In this document: piece after piece, positions 1-9,450 of the stretch | Layout of the letters: each line of letters starts with the position of its first letter | Numbering within the stretch: position 1 is the stretch's first letter | NCBI GenBank assembly: GCA_014376785.1 | Contig: JACMQW010000098.1 | Coordinates: 23,689-87,688, forward strand | From: Oligoflexia bacterium | Lineage (GTDB): Bacteria; Bdellovibrionota; UBA1018 | DNA length: 64,000 nt | Reading direction: 5' to 3' | Translations under genes and position numbers: made by a program | Notes under the pieces: generated by a model | What the model saw: only the letters and a program-made list of their open reading frames with translations | Database searches by the model: none | Told to the model about the DNA's origin: nothing

Positions 1-715
1 TCAGACGAAAAACGACGGCCACGGTCGCGGTCACGCGCGATAATCCTGCCTCTAAAACAGGTGCACTTCGCTCAGCGCGGTCGGAACCGAGAGTCTTCAT
101 CATCATCGGATGGGGCTCATCTGCAGGTGGAGACGAGGAATCCGCGATCGACAGCACTTCGCCCACTTTTCCGTCCAATGCGAGGGCCATCGCTTCTGCT
201 TGCACCCTTGCATTTAAAACGGCTTCTTTCTGACAAGCGAGCTTTTCATCCCGGATCTTTTTTTCAGTCACATAAAAAGAAAGGGCACTCATTTCCGTAA
301 CACCTGCCCGGGTCCCGATTTCGATGACCTCACTCAGGCGTGAAACAAGTCGGGTTTCGACCTTGAGTGAAATTCGGGTGTGGAATCCTTTGGAAACCAT
401 TCTATTTTTCTCCCATTCTTTCACTTCCTCGGAAATGTATTCGCTCGTGGTGACCTCTCCCTCAGGCAGTTTAAGCGCGGTCACTTCCGAACGAATCTGT
501 TCGTAGATTTTCGCGGCCCCTTCCCTCGCCTCACCTGAAGTTTTTTTCCGAACATCGACGGTCAGTAGAATCCTACTTCGGTCCGGTGTGGTCTCATGAG
601 CGCATGTCCCGAGAACGGAGATTGAACGCGGCAAATCGGCCCGCGCCGAAAGCAGACAGCCGAGGAAGCCGAGAAGAGAAAAAAGAACACGGCGAGCAGT
701 TTTTGTTTTTTTCAT
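1..715 (-). CDS. SIMPL-domain (DUF541) exported protein, partial
   Basis: The reading frame opens with ATG at 715 and stays open to the window edge, giving about 237 residues with no stop, so the C-terminus is missing. The N-terminus (MKKTKTARR followed by a hydrophobic stretch and a cleavage-like LSARA) is a signal peptide. The body has the SIMPL/DUF541 pattern: SISVLGTCAHETTPDRS near residues 31-48, then the typical 'TSEYISEEV' and 'RVQAEAMALALDGKVGEV' segments. The family is periplasmic or outer-membrane associated and its biochemical role is not settled. The start codon lies directly against the stop codon of the MotB-like gene, so the two are probably translated together. A TGA visible at the very edge is not in this frame. 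Confidence 0.82.
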   Translation of the reverse strand, partial: MKKTKTARRVLFSLLGFLGCLLSARADLPRSISVLGTCAHETTPDRSRILLTVDVRKKTSGEAREGAAKIYEQIRSEVTALKLPEGEVTTSEYISEEVKEWEKNRMVSKGFHTRISLKVETRLVSRLSEVIEIGTRAGVTEMSALSFYVTEKKIRDEKLACQKEAVLNARVQAEAMALALDGKVGEVLSIADSSSPPADEPHPMMMKTLGSDRAERSAPVLEAGLSRVTATVAVVFRL

Positions 716-1435
716 TTAGTTTCCTTCGGTTCTTAAAATGACGACTTCAATGCGACGATTCGACCCGACAATGCGGCCCAGAGTGCTCTCGAGCGGACGG
801 TAGTGGCCAAATCCAACCGTTTCAATTTTTTCAGGGGCCAAATCGAACTTCACCATCCAGTACTGAGCCAGAGCCGATGACCGCGCGGCGGACAACTCCC
901 AAGTATTCCGATAAGACGATTTTCCTCGCTGAATCGATTCCGAGTCTTCGAAATCGGCGTGGCCTTCGATGCGCAAACGCCTTCCGGATTTTAAAATGAG
1001 CTCACCTAACCGATTCACGAAAGGTTCGGAACGACCGAAAACCTTCGCGGCTCCCGCCTGAAAGAGATCCGGAGTAGCCACCCGAACCAGAAAATCGCCG
1101 CTAGCCAAATCAAGGACCTCGACATTCGGACGGGAAGTCTCCCCAACCGAAGCGGCAAGAAAGGTTTTTGCGTCCGCGAGAATTTCTGCTTGAATCTCAG
1201 CGTTCATTTCCGCAGTCCCAGTGGATTCCGATTTACCTGAAGGCGTGTCTTTCGATGGGAGCGGTTTTGAACGTTCCTTACGCAAGGTTTCGACTTCTTC
1301 GCGGTATTTTCCGCTCTCTTTTTTTGCACTCGAGTAGAGAATCAAAAAAAGTGAAAAAAGGAGCAACATGATGATCGCAAAAGCGAGCGTCCAGCGATTA
1401 TCGGGAGTAGGCGGTTGGGCAATCGGCCGACTCAT
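716..1435 (-). CDS. MotB/OmpA-like stator protein lacking the channel aspartate
   Basis: 239 residues with the MotB plan: short cytoplasmic N-terminus, one membrane segment (about residues 15-36), a linker, and a C-terminal OmpA-like peptidoglycan-binding domain (LRIEGHADFEDSES, LSAARSSALAQYW, IETVGFGHYRP, SNRRIEVVIL). In flagellar MotB the membrane helix begins W-x4-A-D, where the Asp carries the ion. Here the matching positions read WTLAFAI, so Ile21 (codon ATC) replaces the Asp. The start overlaps the MotA-like gene by four bases (ATGA). Pairing with MotA makes a stator-type complex likely, but without the Asp it may not drive flagellar rotation; an anchoring or TolR/ExbD-like role is an alternative. 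Confidence 0.8.
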   Translation of the reverse strand: MSRPIAQPPTPDNRWTLAFAIIMLLLFSLFLILYSSAKKESGKYREEVETLRKERSKPLPSKDTPSGKSESTGTAEMNAEIQAEILADAKTFLAASVGETSRPNVEVLDLASGDFLVRVATPDLFQAGAAKVFGRSEPFVNRLGELILKSGRRLRIEGHADFEDSESIQRGKSSYRNTWELSAARSSALAQYWMVKFDLAPEKIETVGFGHYRPLESTLGRIVGSNRRIEVVILRTEGN

Positions 1436-2157
1436 CCGGTAGCAACCTGCTTTAAACGCTCTTCAATCAGATGAGGATTTAGCCCTTCTTGAATCCCCAG
1501 CACGGCAGATTTCACCATTTCATCGGGCAAGGTTGCCTCCGAAGCAAGGCGTCTTCGACGGGCGGCAAGCGGCGAAAAGACAAAATTTGCGAAGAAGAAC
1601 CCGTAAAGTACTGAAGCCATCGCGGACGCGATTCCCCGGCCGAGTTGCGCAGGATCATCCAGCTTAGCCAATGCAGTCAAAAGTCCAAGGGTCGCCCCCA
1701 GCGCGCCAATCGAGGGCGCCGCACCGGCTGCAATTTCCCAGACACGGACCGACGATTCTCCCTCTTGAATTTTCCTTTGAATGCTCGCATCGAAAAGTTC
1801 ACGAATCGCGGATTGGTCGAAGCCCGAGGTGAGGTAGCTCATTCCTTCTTTCAGAGAAACCCGTGAAGCGGTGACTTTCAGCGGATCAAGCGCGAGAAAA
1901 CCTTCCTTTCGAGCGGTAGAAGCGAGTTCGATCAATTCTTTTTTCAGAGAATTCGTCGTTCCGCTCATGTCTTCCAAGGGTCTGAAAGCTTGAAAAAGGT
2001 CTCGATTCGGCGCACTGAGCGCTGTGGAGAGAAAGGTTCCGAGGATCACGAAGACGAGCGGGGCAGGTTGGAAAAGATCACTCAGCATTCCGCCGTTCCA
2101 AATGTGAACGATTCCTAAAATGAGACTTCCTAAAAATAATCCAACTCCCGTTTTCAT
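1432..2157 (-). CDS. MotA/TolQ/ExbB-type channel protein
   Basis: 241 residues with hydrophobic segments near residues 5-20, 30-46, 145-165 and 178-198. The last two carry the family signature: a proline-containing GAAPSIGALGATLGLL segment and LYGFFFANFVFSPLAARRR, corresponding to the two conserved prolines of MotA. A cytoplasmic loop lies between helices 2 and 3. It is shorter than E. coli MotA (295). The next gene, MotB-like, overlaps by four bases, so the two are co-translated and probably assemble as an inner-membrane stator. The ATG at 2157 sits in the second copy of a 17-base tandem duplication that also supplies a six-codon upstream frame ending on this start. Confidence 0.8.
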   Translation of the reverse strand: MKTGVGLFLGSLILGIVHIWNGGMLSDLFQPAPLVFVILGTFLSTALSAPNRDLFQAFRPLEDMSGTTNSLKKELIELASTARKEGFLALDPLKVTASRVSLKEGMSYLTSGFDQSAIRELFDASIQRKIQEGESSVRVWEIAAGAAPSIGALGATLGLLTALAKLDDPAQLGRGIASAMASVLYGFFFANFVFSPLAARRRRLASEATLPDEMVKSAVLGIQEGLNPHLIEERLKQVATG

Positions 2158-2174
2158 CCAACTCCCGCTTTCAT
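2141..2174 (-). repeat. 17-bp tandem duplication over the motA-like start
   Basis: Two adjacent 17-base copies (2141-2157 and 2158-2174) differ at one base. Each contains an ATG and a GGGAG motif on the minus strand. The upstream ATG (2174) opens a frame MKAGVG that stops at TGA overlapping the ATG of the MotA-like gene. The duplicated GGGAG gives the downstream start a Shine-Dalgarno-like element. Confidence 0.7.
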
Positions 2175-2356
2175 CGTCGTTTGCCGCACTTTCCGTGGGA
2201 GAGACCCGGATTTCTCACCCGTCTCGCTTTATGAAGGAAGGCCGGAGGTGAAGCCCCGCGCCCTCCTAGATTCTCTCTCGAAACCGTGTCAGTGTAACCC
2301 TTTAGGCCGAAGTGTCCAGTGACCAACCCCCATTCACCCTTCCCAGAAGGACATCC

Positions 2357-3718
2357 ATGTCGGTTCCAAGCGATCAACAAAAACCAACCTCTCCACACGA
2401 ACTCAGTCTGAGCCTACGCATCATCCTCTTCCTCACGGATTTTCTTCTCCTCTCTGGACTGATTGCGGCTCTCTCGGTGATCGCTTCGCCGCGAACGGTC
2501 GGCTCCATCTCGACTCATTTTTTCTTTCCGTTGATTCTCTTCCCCCTCGCTAGTTTTTTCGCGCACCGAACCTTCGGGGCGACTCCCGCGGAGGCCGCAT
2601 TCGGAGTGAAAAGAAGACTTCCGGGAGGCGCTCGCGCGTCGCGCGGTTACGATTGGATTTTCTTACTCACGCCGGAAAACACTGAGCCGGGTTCGAAATT
2701 CCGAGGGTTTTTATTTTTTGCGGCGTCGGCAGTCTTATTTTCGGGTGCTCAGGCATTCCTTTGGATGCGGGATCCGACCGTGCACCCACTCGGTGACCGC
2801 GTGATTCCCCTGCACGCTCCTCAAGGTTGGACCCCCCTTCCTTTTTTCTATGCAACTGGCGCGTTTCCGCTCGAGCTGAAAGCAAACAGTCTAGCGACCG
2901 GATCCTCACCCAAAAAGGAATTGAGCGTCGAGTACGGCCTTCCCTACGAAAAGGGACCACCCCATCGTTTTTTGGGAAAAATCGCTCTCTACTGGAGAGA
3001 CCTCGATTCCCGGTTGGTTCTGTCGGGTCCGCAGACTCTCGCAACTCCCGGCACCCAAGACGAACTTCGCCGCTGCTCAAGGCAGTGGTTTGGGTGCGTG
3101 GAAGCTCGGCGTCGCATTTGGAAATACGCCGTGATTCCCGCACTTGAAAATCGCCTGATCGACCGAGCGGAATGGTTTCACGTTCCAAACGAATTTCTGC
3201 TCGAAGCCGAACGTGCCCAAGGACTTTACGTGCGGTCAAAGTCTGAGCGAGGCAGAATCCGAGAGGCTTATTTTCTGATCGGTCCGAAAATGGCTAGCCA
3301 AGGATTTATATTAGATCGACCGGACCGCACGGAAGGGAATCAAGCATCGGAAACGTTGGCAAAAATCATCGGCAGCCTTCGACTTTCGCCCGACCTCGCC
3401 GCTCCCCGCGCTTTTTTGGACCCGAAGCTTGCGAAACTTCGAATCGGACCGGGGAGTTCTTTGAGTGATCTGATCACGGCAGAAGCACACCTCTTAGCGA
3501 AGGTATCGATTGAACCGAAGCAAGCCGAGTCTTTTTATCATTTGAGTGGAATTGGAATCACGCTCTACCGGATTGCCCGTCGAGAAGGACGAATCGAGCT
3601 TGCGGCCACTTCGAAATCGATTGTGAAAAACGCACTGAATTACGCACGCGATGTGGACCCGAAATCCGCCCGCTTGCCTGAGATGGAAAAATTCCAAGCG
3701 GAGGTCGATGCGAAATGA
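2357..3718 (+). CDS. Membrane-anchored protein of unknown function
   Basis: 453 residues from the ATG at 2357, preferred over an in-frame GTG at 2312 because AGAAGGA lies five to six bases before it. Hydrophobic segments near residues 18-40, 48-70 and 115-133 are followed by a soluble part of about 300 residues. The segment after the second helix (FGATPAEAAFGVKRRLPGG) weakly resembles the RDD-domain pattern of small membrane proteins. I do not recognise the soluble part. The stop overlaps the start of the downstream pseudouridine synthase by four bases, so the two are co-translated. It diverges from the motAB-like genes. Confidence 0.7.
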   Translation: MSVPSDQQKPTSPHELSLSLRIILFLTDFLLLSGLIAALSVIASPRTVGSISTHFFFPLILFPLASFFAHRTFGATPAEAAFGVKRRLPGGARASRGYDWIFLLTPENTEPGSKFRGFLFFAASAVLFSGAQAFLWMRDPTVHPLGDRVIPLHAPQGWTPLPFFYATGAFPLELKANSLATGSSPKKELSVEYGLPYEKGPPHRFLGKIALYWRDLDSRLVLSGPQTLATPGTQDELRRCSRQWFGCVEARRRIWKYAVIPALENRLIDRAEWFHVPNEFLLEAERAQGLYVRSKSERGRIREAYFLIGPKMASQGFILDRPDRTEGNQASETLAKIIGSLRLSPDLAAPRAFLDPKLAKLRIGPGSSLSDLITAEAHLLAKVSIEPKQAESFYHLSGIGITLYRIARREGRIELAATSKSIVKNALNYARDVDPKSARLPEMEKFQAEVDAK

Positions 3719-4749
3719 TGCAAACTCTTGTGACTCTTGAAATCAAAGGCGACGGAAAAAGGAGGCTGGAAGAGCTCTTGGCCGCCGCCATTGAAAAATT
3801 AGCTCACGATTCTTCGGTGCGTGAAGCCTTTCTCAGGCATCCGTTACTGCAGTCGGTTCCGCCGAGCGCATTGCTTGGAAAAATTTCTCGCAAACGGGCA
3901 GCGAGAGTGATCGAAGCAGGTCTCCTCTCGAGTGACGATGGACGAGAACTCATCGGAGATGCGCTCTTTGGCAGAGGCCGTGAAATCGAAACAACCATCC
4001 CGCTTGCGCTGCTCCTTGGTGAGCTTGGTCTGATGCCTCCCTCGCTTTCACCTGGACTGCCACCGGTCCAAATTCTCTTTGAGAACGAAGACTGCTTGGC
4101 AGTTTACAAACCCCATGACTTGCCTTCTGCCCCACTCAGGTCCGACGAAACGGATTCCGCAGTCCATCGCACCTTAGCCTATTTTGCGAAATTGCCCATT
4201 CTTCGGGATAACCCTCTCGAACCGGGACTGATGCATCGACTGGACACCGGCACGAGCGGCGCTTTGCTTTTCGTAAAATCGGCGGAAGCCTTCACAAGAA
4301 TCGGAAAAATTTGGAATAGTGGCCAGGTAAAAAAAGATTACCGCGCACGCGTCGCGCTTGAACCCGGCGCACCTCGACTGACCACCGGTAGGATAGAGCT
4401 CTTGCTCGGGCACGACGCGAAGTCCAAAAGAAAAATGCGGGTCATCCGAGGTCCGCAGGATGCAAAATTAATTCGCGGAGACGCTCAGCGAGCCTTAAGT
4501 GAAATCCTTCGCGTAAATCCCCTGGCTCAGGAGAGTTTGGACGTTTCGATCCGAATCGAGACGGGAGTTCACCATCAGATTCGCGCAACGCTCTCTCACC
4601 TCGGAGCGCCGCTGCTTGGAGACTCCATCTATGGGGGACGCGAGGAAGCGAGACTTTGGCTGCATGCTTGGAAAATCCTCATTCCCACAGGTGCAGGAAA
4701 GTCCCTGGAGATCGTTGCTCCCTTGCCGGCAGATTGGCCTACGGGATGA
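3715..4749 (+). CDS. RluA-family RNA pseudouridine synthase
   Basis: 344 residues. The catalytic core is clear: ILFENEDCLAVYKPHDLPSAP near residues 121-141, then the RluA signature GLMHRLDTGTSGALLF near 168-183, whose Asp is the catalytic residue that isomerises uridine in rRNA or tRNA, then HHQIRATLSHLGAPLLGDSIYGG near 280-303. The first 115 residues are not an obvious S4 domain and are unfamiliar, so the target base cannot be named. Translation is coupled to the membrane protein upstream (ATGATG overlapping its TGA). A short hairpin with a T tract follows at 4810-4835. Confidence 0.85.
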   Translation: MMQTLVTLEIKGDGKRRLEELLAAAIEKLAHDSSVREAFLRHPLLQSVPPSALLGKISRKRAARVIEAGLLSSDDGRELIGDALFGRGREIETTIPLALLLGELGLMPPSLSPGLPPVQILFENEDCLAVYKPHDLPSAPLRSDETDSAVHRTLAYFAKLPILRDNPLEPGLMHRLDTGTSGALLFVKSAEAFTRIGKIWNSGQVKKDYRARVALEPGAPRLTTGRIELLLGHDAKSKRKMRVIRGPQDAKLIRGDAQRALSEILRVNPLAQESLDVSIRIETGVHHQIRATLSHLGAPLLGDSIYGGREEARLWLHAWKILIPTGAGKSLEIVAPLPADWPTG

Positions 4750-4809
4750 GCGAAAATCGTAACTCAAGCACGCCCTGCGCGAGAGCAACGACCTCTGGGG
4801 TTGTCTGAA

Positions 4810-4835
4810 GATTCAGTCGACCTGAATCCCTTTTT
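4810..4835 (+). terminator. Putative intrinsic terminator after the pseudouridine synthase
   Basis: A 7-bp stem (GATTCAG / CTGAATC) with a 5-base loop is followed by CCTTTTT. It lies about 60 bases after the stop codon. The stem is modest, so confidence is moderate. Confidence 0.5.
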
Positions 4836-5017
4836 AAATCCGTGACAAAGATTTGTGACAGAATTCTGCAAATGAGTCTGCATTCTAAATTGGCGTTTTA
4901 AATTTTCATGAGGTCCGGAGGATGAGAAAAAACTTTTACCGGAGATCTGAATTGAAATCTCTCCTGATTTCGATGTCGTCCTCATCCTAAGGCCTCCTCA
5001 TTACTTTGGGGGGAGAA

Positions 5018-5129
5018 GGAGTAATTGTCAAAAATCACCACTACCCCTTGGGGGGTGTGTGACTCGAACCCCAACCGATAGTAGGTCCTAGGCCCTCGCT
5101 CTCGATTGAAATCATTCGCCAATTACTCC
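5018..5129 (-). other. Structured intergenic element, possibly a degenerate tRNA
   Basis: This fills most of the 385-base gap before the CorA-type gene. Perfect 10-base arms (GGAGTAATTG at 5018-5027 and CAATTACTCC at 5120-5129) enclose about 92 bases. Read on the minus strand, the interior has tRNA-like phrases: a GGTTCGAGTC T-loop-like string and a GCGAGGGCCTAGGACC segment resembling an anticodon arm. The T stem and the anticodon stem do not pair properly, U33 is absent, and the element is longer than a tRNA, so it is not a working tRNA gene as read. A CCCC/GGGG hairpin lies near 5044-5055. It could be a tRNA remnant, an integration scar or an RNA leader. Confidence 0.3.
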
Positions 5130-5134
5130 TCTCG

Positions 5135-6160
5135 ATGAGTAACCCCCGAGTGAATCGGGGCATTTCATGCGTTGCAGAAAACGAAAAAAATGCGATGAAA
5201 AGACTCATGAGCGACCTTTCAGATGAACGTCCCCAGCCCCAGAAACTTGCGTCGAATTGGACGGATTTTGAAACGGTGAATGAGGATTGCCATGAGCCCC
5301 TGCTCGAACTCGGCCTGGCCCCTCGCCTAGTCGACATCGCGCTTTCCCCCGGCGTCTTGCCACGGGTCGAAGTTGAGGGAGACACGACCCTCATCCTGCT
5401 CAGGGTATTCGATGCGACGGCAGATAAGCGGGCGGCCAGCACTCGCGAACTCACTCGCAAGCTTGGAATATTTGTCCGAGGGGACGAAATCATTACGGTC
5501 CATCGCTTTCCGACCGCAAATGTTCCGAAGTTTTTTGAGAAGGTGACCAGACGCGATGCCATTCTTTCTCACCTCTTTGATCGGATGCTCATTACTTATT
5601 CAGACGCTTTGAATGAGAGCGACGAACATTTCGACTCGCTGGAAGAGAGCGTCTTTCAAGCGACCCTCGCGAATCCCTTCCACCTCCGCGAGGGTTATTA
5701 TTTCAAACGTCGCCTCAATATCATCCGTAAAATCCTCCGCATGACCCAAGACATGCTCGACACATTAGTTGCGCTGCCTGGCTGGGAAAAACACGCTCCG
5801 GCTTACCGGCTGGGCACCCGGAAGCGCCTTACGCACGCCATCGCTAATAGTGAGTCTCTCCTGGAAGCCATGAACCACCTCCTGGCACTTCAGCTCGCAA
5901 TCGTTTCTCAAAAAACGAATGAAGCCAGCCAGCGGACAAACGAAGTGATGCGAGTGCTGACGGTTTTCAGCGCTTATTTTTTGCCACTGTCTTTTATCGC
6001 TGGGGTGTATGGGATGAATTTCGCCCATATGCCCGAGCTCACGGCTCGTTATGGGTACCCTGCGGTTCTTTGCCTGATGGTGTCGATTGCGGTCGGTATT
6101 ACCGTGTGGTTTCGAAAGCGCGGATGGATGGATGGGATCAATCTCGGAAAGGGACGATGA
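5135..6160 (+). CDS. CorA-family divalent cation transporter
   Basis: 341 residues. The N-terminal two thirds form the CorA cytoplasmic funnel type (FVRGDEIITVHRFPT near residues 112-126, then long charged helices including ANSESLLEAMNHLLALQLAIVS-type sequence). The end carries two membrane helices, the first closing with the YGMNF filter motif diagnostic of CorA Mg2+/Co2+ channels, the second near residues 310-327 with a basic tail. The pore is pentameric in the inner membrane. No good Shine-Dalgarno precedes the ATG at 5135; starts at 5195 or 5207 are possible. The 3' end overlaps the convergent exported-protein gene by 23 bases. Confidence 0.85.
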   Translation: MSNPRVNRGISCVAENEKNAMKRLMSDLSDERPQPQKLASNWTDFETVNEDCHEPLLELGLAPRLVDIALSPGVLPRVEVEGDTTLILLRVFDATADKRAASTRELTRKLGIFVRGDEIITVHRFPTANVPKFFEKVTRRDAILSHLFDRMLITYSDALNESDEHFDSLEESVFQATLANPFHLREGYYFKRRLNIIRKILRMTQDMLDTLVALPGWEKHAPAYRLGTRKRLTHAIANSESLLEAMNHLLALQLAIVSQKTNEASQRTNEVMRVLTVFSAYFLPLSFIAGVYGMNFAHMPELTARYGYPAVLCLMVSIAVGITVWFRKRGWMDGINLGKGR

Positions 6161-6797
6161 TGAAGAGCAGGCTTTCTTTGGGCGGTTTCCGAAACCAGTA
6201 TTCGACTTCACTTGCACGAGTCATGTTCGCTGGATCATAAACTGCCATGACTTGCCCAGGGTCTTCAGGCTTCTTTAAACCGTCCAAAATCTCGTAATCC
6301 TTTGCATAAATGGGGACATATTCACTCTTATTCCAGACGAGACTTGCTGAACGAAGCGGGTTCAAATCTAGATCGAATGTGACGGCATAAGTGACGTCCC
6401 GATCTGCTACGCCTGCTAATTCTCGCGCCTTCGCGCTCGCATCGACTGGAGCAAGATTCCATAAATGCGAGCTGGCATCACGGTCACTCCCCGTTTTTAA
6501 GGCCTGCTTTAAGCGTGTCCAGTGGAATTGGCGAACGACCACTTTGTGTCCAGTATGACTGTGCGCTTTCAACCCTTCACGGAGCGTCGTCTCTAAATCT
6601 TGCCATCGATGAATTTGCACTATCTGGCTAGGATTTTCGACGACGAGCGAATCATAAAGATTTAAGGACGTGATCAGTCCCAAACATTCGTCTTCTCCGG
6701 CAAGAACTGACTGCGCCGAAAAGATCATTCCAAGTGCGATACAAGTAACCAGACCTTTAGTTCGATTCCGAGCCCTTGCCGCGGAAAAATACGTCAA
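6138..6797 (-). CDS. Exported protein of unknown function, tail of the SpoVR operon
   Basis: 219 residues beginning with a basic stretch and a hydrophobic segment ending SAQSVLAGED, a signal peptide with cleavage after ALA-type residues. The mature part is soluble and I do not recognise it. Its ATG overlaps the spoVR stop by four bases, so it is the fourth gene of the prkA-DUF444-spoVR unit and probably shares its stress or nutrient-limitation expression. Its 3' end overlaps the convergent corA-type gene. Confidence 0.7.
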   Translation of the reverse strand: MTYFSAARARNRTKGLVTCIALGMIFSAQSVLAGEDECLGLITSLNLYDSLVVENPSQIVQIHRWQDLETTLREGLKAHSHTGHKVVVRQFHWTRLKQALKTGSDRDASSHLWNLAPVDASAKARELAGVADRDVTYAVTFDLDLNPLRSASLVWNKSEYVPIYAKDYEILDGLKKPEDPGQVMAVYDPANMTRASEVEYWFRKPPKESLLFIIVPFRD

Positions 6798-8332
6798 GTG
6801 AGCTTCTCTGAAAAATCATCTTCACCCAGGCCGTCGACTGCAGGCACATAAGTGTAGAGCTTTTTCTGATTTTCCACTTCGGTCTCTAAATTCACGGGGC
6901 GCTTCCAAATTGCAGCCAGCGAACGCATCGTTTCTTTCGTCCATTTCGCGTCCAAGTCCATTCCCATGTGCTTGTGCCAAAGCAAGAGTTCGCCTTTATT
7001 CCCCAAATTCCCGTCGGTGACGTAAATGAAGGGCTGACCGCGGTTCGTGAGTTGGAAAAGGAGCTTCTCTTTCACCTTCTTATAATCCCGGTCAATGATC
7101 TCGTACTGATTCGTTCGTTTGTTGAACCCGTAATTATAAAGCTTCTGGCGTTCACAAAAATCAGCCGTCATGTACTGATCAATAAACGTGATGTCGTTGC
7201 ATACTTTTCGAACTTCAAAGATTTTTTGGCGACCGAGCCCGAGTTTTTTATCCCAGTTCGCAGCAACTCGGAGGTCATCACACTCGTCGAATTCCTTACC
7301 AAACGCTCCCCGGTCCCAACGGTCTTCAATGTCCCGAAAGAGTTCAATTCCGACTTTATAAGGGTTTAGGCGACCAGGCTGAGTCACTAGAGTTCCCGCA
7401 TGGGAATCACAGAAGTCGATGACCTCAGACGCCTTCAGCGCTTTAGTGGTCATGATTTTCGAATGCCAATAAGAAGCCCAGCCTTCGTTCATGATTTTAG
7501 TCTGCGCCTGGGGCGCAAAATAATAGGCCTCGTCTCGCAACATGGCGAGCACATCGTGCTCCCAGGGTTGCAACGGAGCGTTCGCAAGCAGAAACGCGAG
7601 CACGTCTTTCATCGGCGACGGCGGGTTTTTCAGTTCCTTTTTAGCCTGCTCAGCTGCAATGACCTTCTGTTCAGCCAAATACTGCGGAGGATTAATAAAT
7701 TTCTCCATGTAACCTCGGTCCACTTTCAAACGGCCCGCCTCCCTCTCCACTTCATCATCTGAATCGGTGCGAGCAGAAGTTCGAAGGTCTGCGCGAGGGC
7801 TCGGCGCAAAGGGCGCGAAGGGATCGATTAAGTTTTCAATCGCGAGAACCCGGTCAATAAAGTCCTCTACTTTTTCTTGGCCGAGCTTTTCCATGAGACT
7901 TCGTATCCGAACGGCGTGATTCGCCATCGTATCCAGCATTTTGCGATTCGTTTTTGAGAACCAATAATTATTTTTAAAAAAATCGACGTGCCCGAAGACG
8001 TGGGCCATCACGGTTTTCTGTTCGACCATGGTGTTTGATTTCATGAGGTAGGCGTACGAAGGATTCGTGTTGATCACCATTTCATAGATCTTCTGAAGTC
8101 CGTACTCGTAGCCTTTTGAGAGCTGGTCGAAATCCATTCCGAAACGCCAATGCGGATAGCGCACGGGAAAACCGCCATAGGCCGCGAAGGCGTTCATCTG
8201 GTCGTGATCGATCATTTCAAATATCGTGTCGAAAAAATCGAGTCCATACCCGCGGGCGTAGCCTTCGATTTCATCCCGTACACGCTTTAATTCCGGAGTG
8301 AGGTCCGAGCTATCGAATCCGTATGCCATCAC
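6794..8332 (-). CDS. spoVR: SpoVR family protein
   Basis: 512 residues, the usual length of SpoVR/YcgB proteins. Recognisable blocks are the N-terminal [24 protein letters not shown] segment, [30 protein letters not shown] and, in the C-terminal half, [13 protein letters not shown] and [19 protein letters not shown], all conserved in the family. The biochemical activity is not known; SpoVR was named for a Bacillus spore cortex role and is widespread in non-sporulating bacteria. It overlaps the DUF444 gene upstream and the exported-protein gene downstream by four bases each, a typical arrangement of the PrkA/DUF444/SpoVR trio. Confidence 0.92.
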   Translation of the reverse strand: MMAYGFDSSDLTPELKRVRDEIEGYARGYGLDFFDTIFEMIDHDQMNAFAAYGGFPVRYPHWRFGMDFDQLSKGYEYGLQKIYEMVINTNPSYAYLMKSNTMVEQKTVMAHVFGHVDFFKNNYWFSKTNRKMLDTMANHAVRIRSLMEKLGQEKVEDFIDRVLAIENLIDPFAPFAPSPRADLRTSARTDSDDEVEREAGRLKVDRGYMEKFINPPQYLAEQKVIAAEQAKKELKNPPSPMKDVLAFLLANAPLQPWEHDVLAMLRDEAYYFAPQAQTKIMNEGWASYWHSKIMTTKALKASEVIDFCDSHAGTLVTQPGRLNPYKVGIELFRDIEDRWDRGAFGKEFDECDDLRVAANWDKKLGLGRQKIFEVRKVCNDITFIDQYMTADFCERQKLYNYGFNKRTNQYEIIDRDYKKVKEKLLFQLTNRGQPFIYVTDGNLGNKGELLLWHKHMGMDLDAKWTKETMRSLAAIWKRPVNLETEVENQKKLYTYVPAVDGLGEDDFSEKLT

Positions 8333-9450
8333 TTCCCCTTACCCAAGAAGTCCTTAATGGACTGTAAGATGCCTTCTTTATTTTCAATTCTAGAGAGCAG
8401 CACTTCTTCGTGATTTTCGCCGAAGTAGGCGGCGAGATCTTTGTAAAACTGTCCGGATCCGTACCGAGATTCCACCTGTCCATAACAAAACGTATTCACC
8501 TTTGGCAGCAGAGAGTTTTGCATCATCTCTAAACAGAGCTTCGTGTCTTCGCCCGACCAATTATCTCCGTCGGAAAAATGGAAAGGATAGATGTTCCACT
8601 CAGAAGGGGGATAATGCGTGTCAATCAGCGACTCGCAGAGCTTATAGGCAGAAGAAATGAGAGTCCCCCCCGATTCGCGCGTGCGGTAAAAAGTGTCCTC
8701 GTCAACTTCTCGGGCGGTGGCATCATGGATAATGTAGCGTGTTTCGATGCCTTTGTATTGGGAGCGAAGCCAAGTGTCGATCCAAAACGCTTCTGTCCGG
8801 ACGATCTCTTTTTGCTCATCACCCATCGAACCAGAAACGTCCATCATGTAGATGATGACGGCCGAGTTTTCGTGCTTCACATCAGACTTCCACGAACGAA
8901 AACGGAAATCTTTTTTGATCGGAATGATCATCGGCTTATCGGGATTATAAACTCCCGAAGCAATCTGCCGCTTCAAGGCTTCTTTAAAGGTTCGTTTGAA
9001 ATGTCTGAGACTGTTCGGACCCTGAGACGCGATCGACGTGTACTTATCGACTTTCGATTTCAAAGTTTTGTGGCCGCGTGGCTCGATCTTCGGAAGCTGA
9101 AGCTCCTCACCGAGAATTTCTGCAAGCTCCGCAAGTGAGAGTTCTACTTCGAGATCGTGCTTACCCTCACCTTGTCCGGCTTCTCCCTGCCCCGGTTCAT
9201 CCCCTTCTTCCGGCTCTCCTCCCGCAATCGCATCGCCCGGCTCGCCTTTTCCTTGGCCCACGCCACCCTGTTCTTTATCACCATAGCGAAAGCGCGGAAT
9301 TTCGATTTGGGGAATCGGGATCGAAACGAGTTCCTTCCCCTTCCGGCCGATCATCTCGCCGTGGGTGATGTATTTTTTCAGATTCTTTTTGATCATTCCC
9401 TTAACGATATTTCTAAATCGGGAATGATCCTGGCGAATGGATGAACTCAT
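8329..9450 (-). CDS. yeaH: DUF444 (YeaH/YhbH) protein with VWA-type domain
   Basis: 373 residues from the ATG at 9450, which has GGAGGT immediately upstream; a longer in-frame extension to 9489 lacks support. The start [20 protein letters not shown] is the family hallmark. A Gly/Glu-rich low-complexity linker follows (about 60-97). The C-terminal half is von Willebrand A-like with a metal-site motif DVSGSMG at residues 204-210 and the [13 protein letters not shown] block. In E. coli YeaH acts with the kinase YeaG/PrkA in stress and nitrogen starvation responses. The gene sits between prkA and spoVR and overlaps spoVR by four bases. Confidence 0.92.
   Translation of the reverse strand: MSSSIRQDHSRFRNIVKGMIKKNLKKYITHGEMIGRKGKELVSIPIPQIEIPRFRYGDKEQGGVGQGKGEPGDAIAGGEPEEGDEPGQGEAGQGEGKHDLEVELSLAELAEILGEELQLPKIEPRGHKTLKSKVDKYTSIASQGPNSLRHFKRTFKEALKRQIASGVYNPDKPMIIPIKKDFRFRSWKSDVKHENSAVIIYMMDVSGSMGDEQKEIVRTEAFWIDTWLRSQYKGIETRYIIHDATAREVDEDTFYRTRESGGTLISSAYKLCESLIDTHYPPSEWNIYPFHFSDGDNWSGEDTKLCLEMMQNSLLPKVNTFCYGQVESRYGSGQFYKDLAAYFGENHEEVLLSRIENKEGILQSIKDFLGKGK

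Noticed and set aside
2171..2398. Leftward 75-codon frame upstream of motA
   Set aside because: No ribosome site, unlike any family, and it overlaps the better-supported start at 2357.
4764..4985. Short frames in the gap before the CorA gene
   Set aside because: No ribosome site or coding character; the gap is better explained by a terminator and a structured element.
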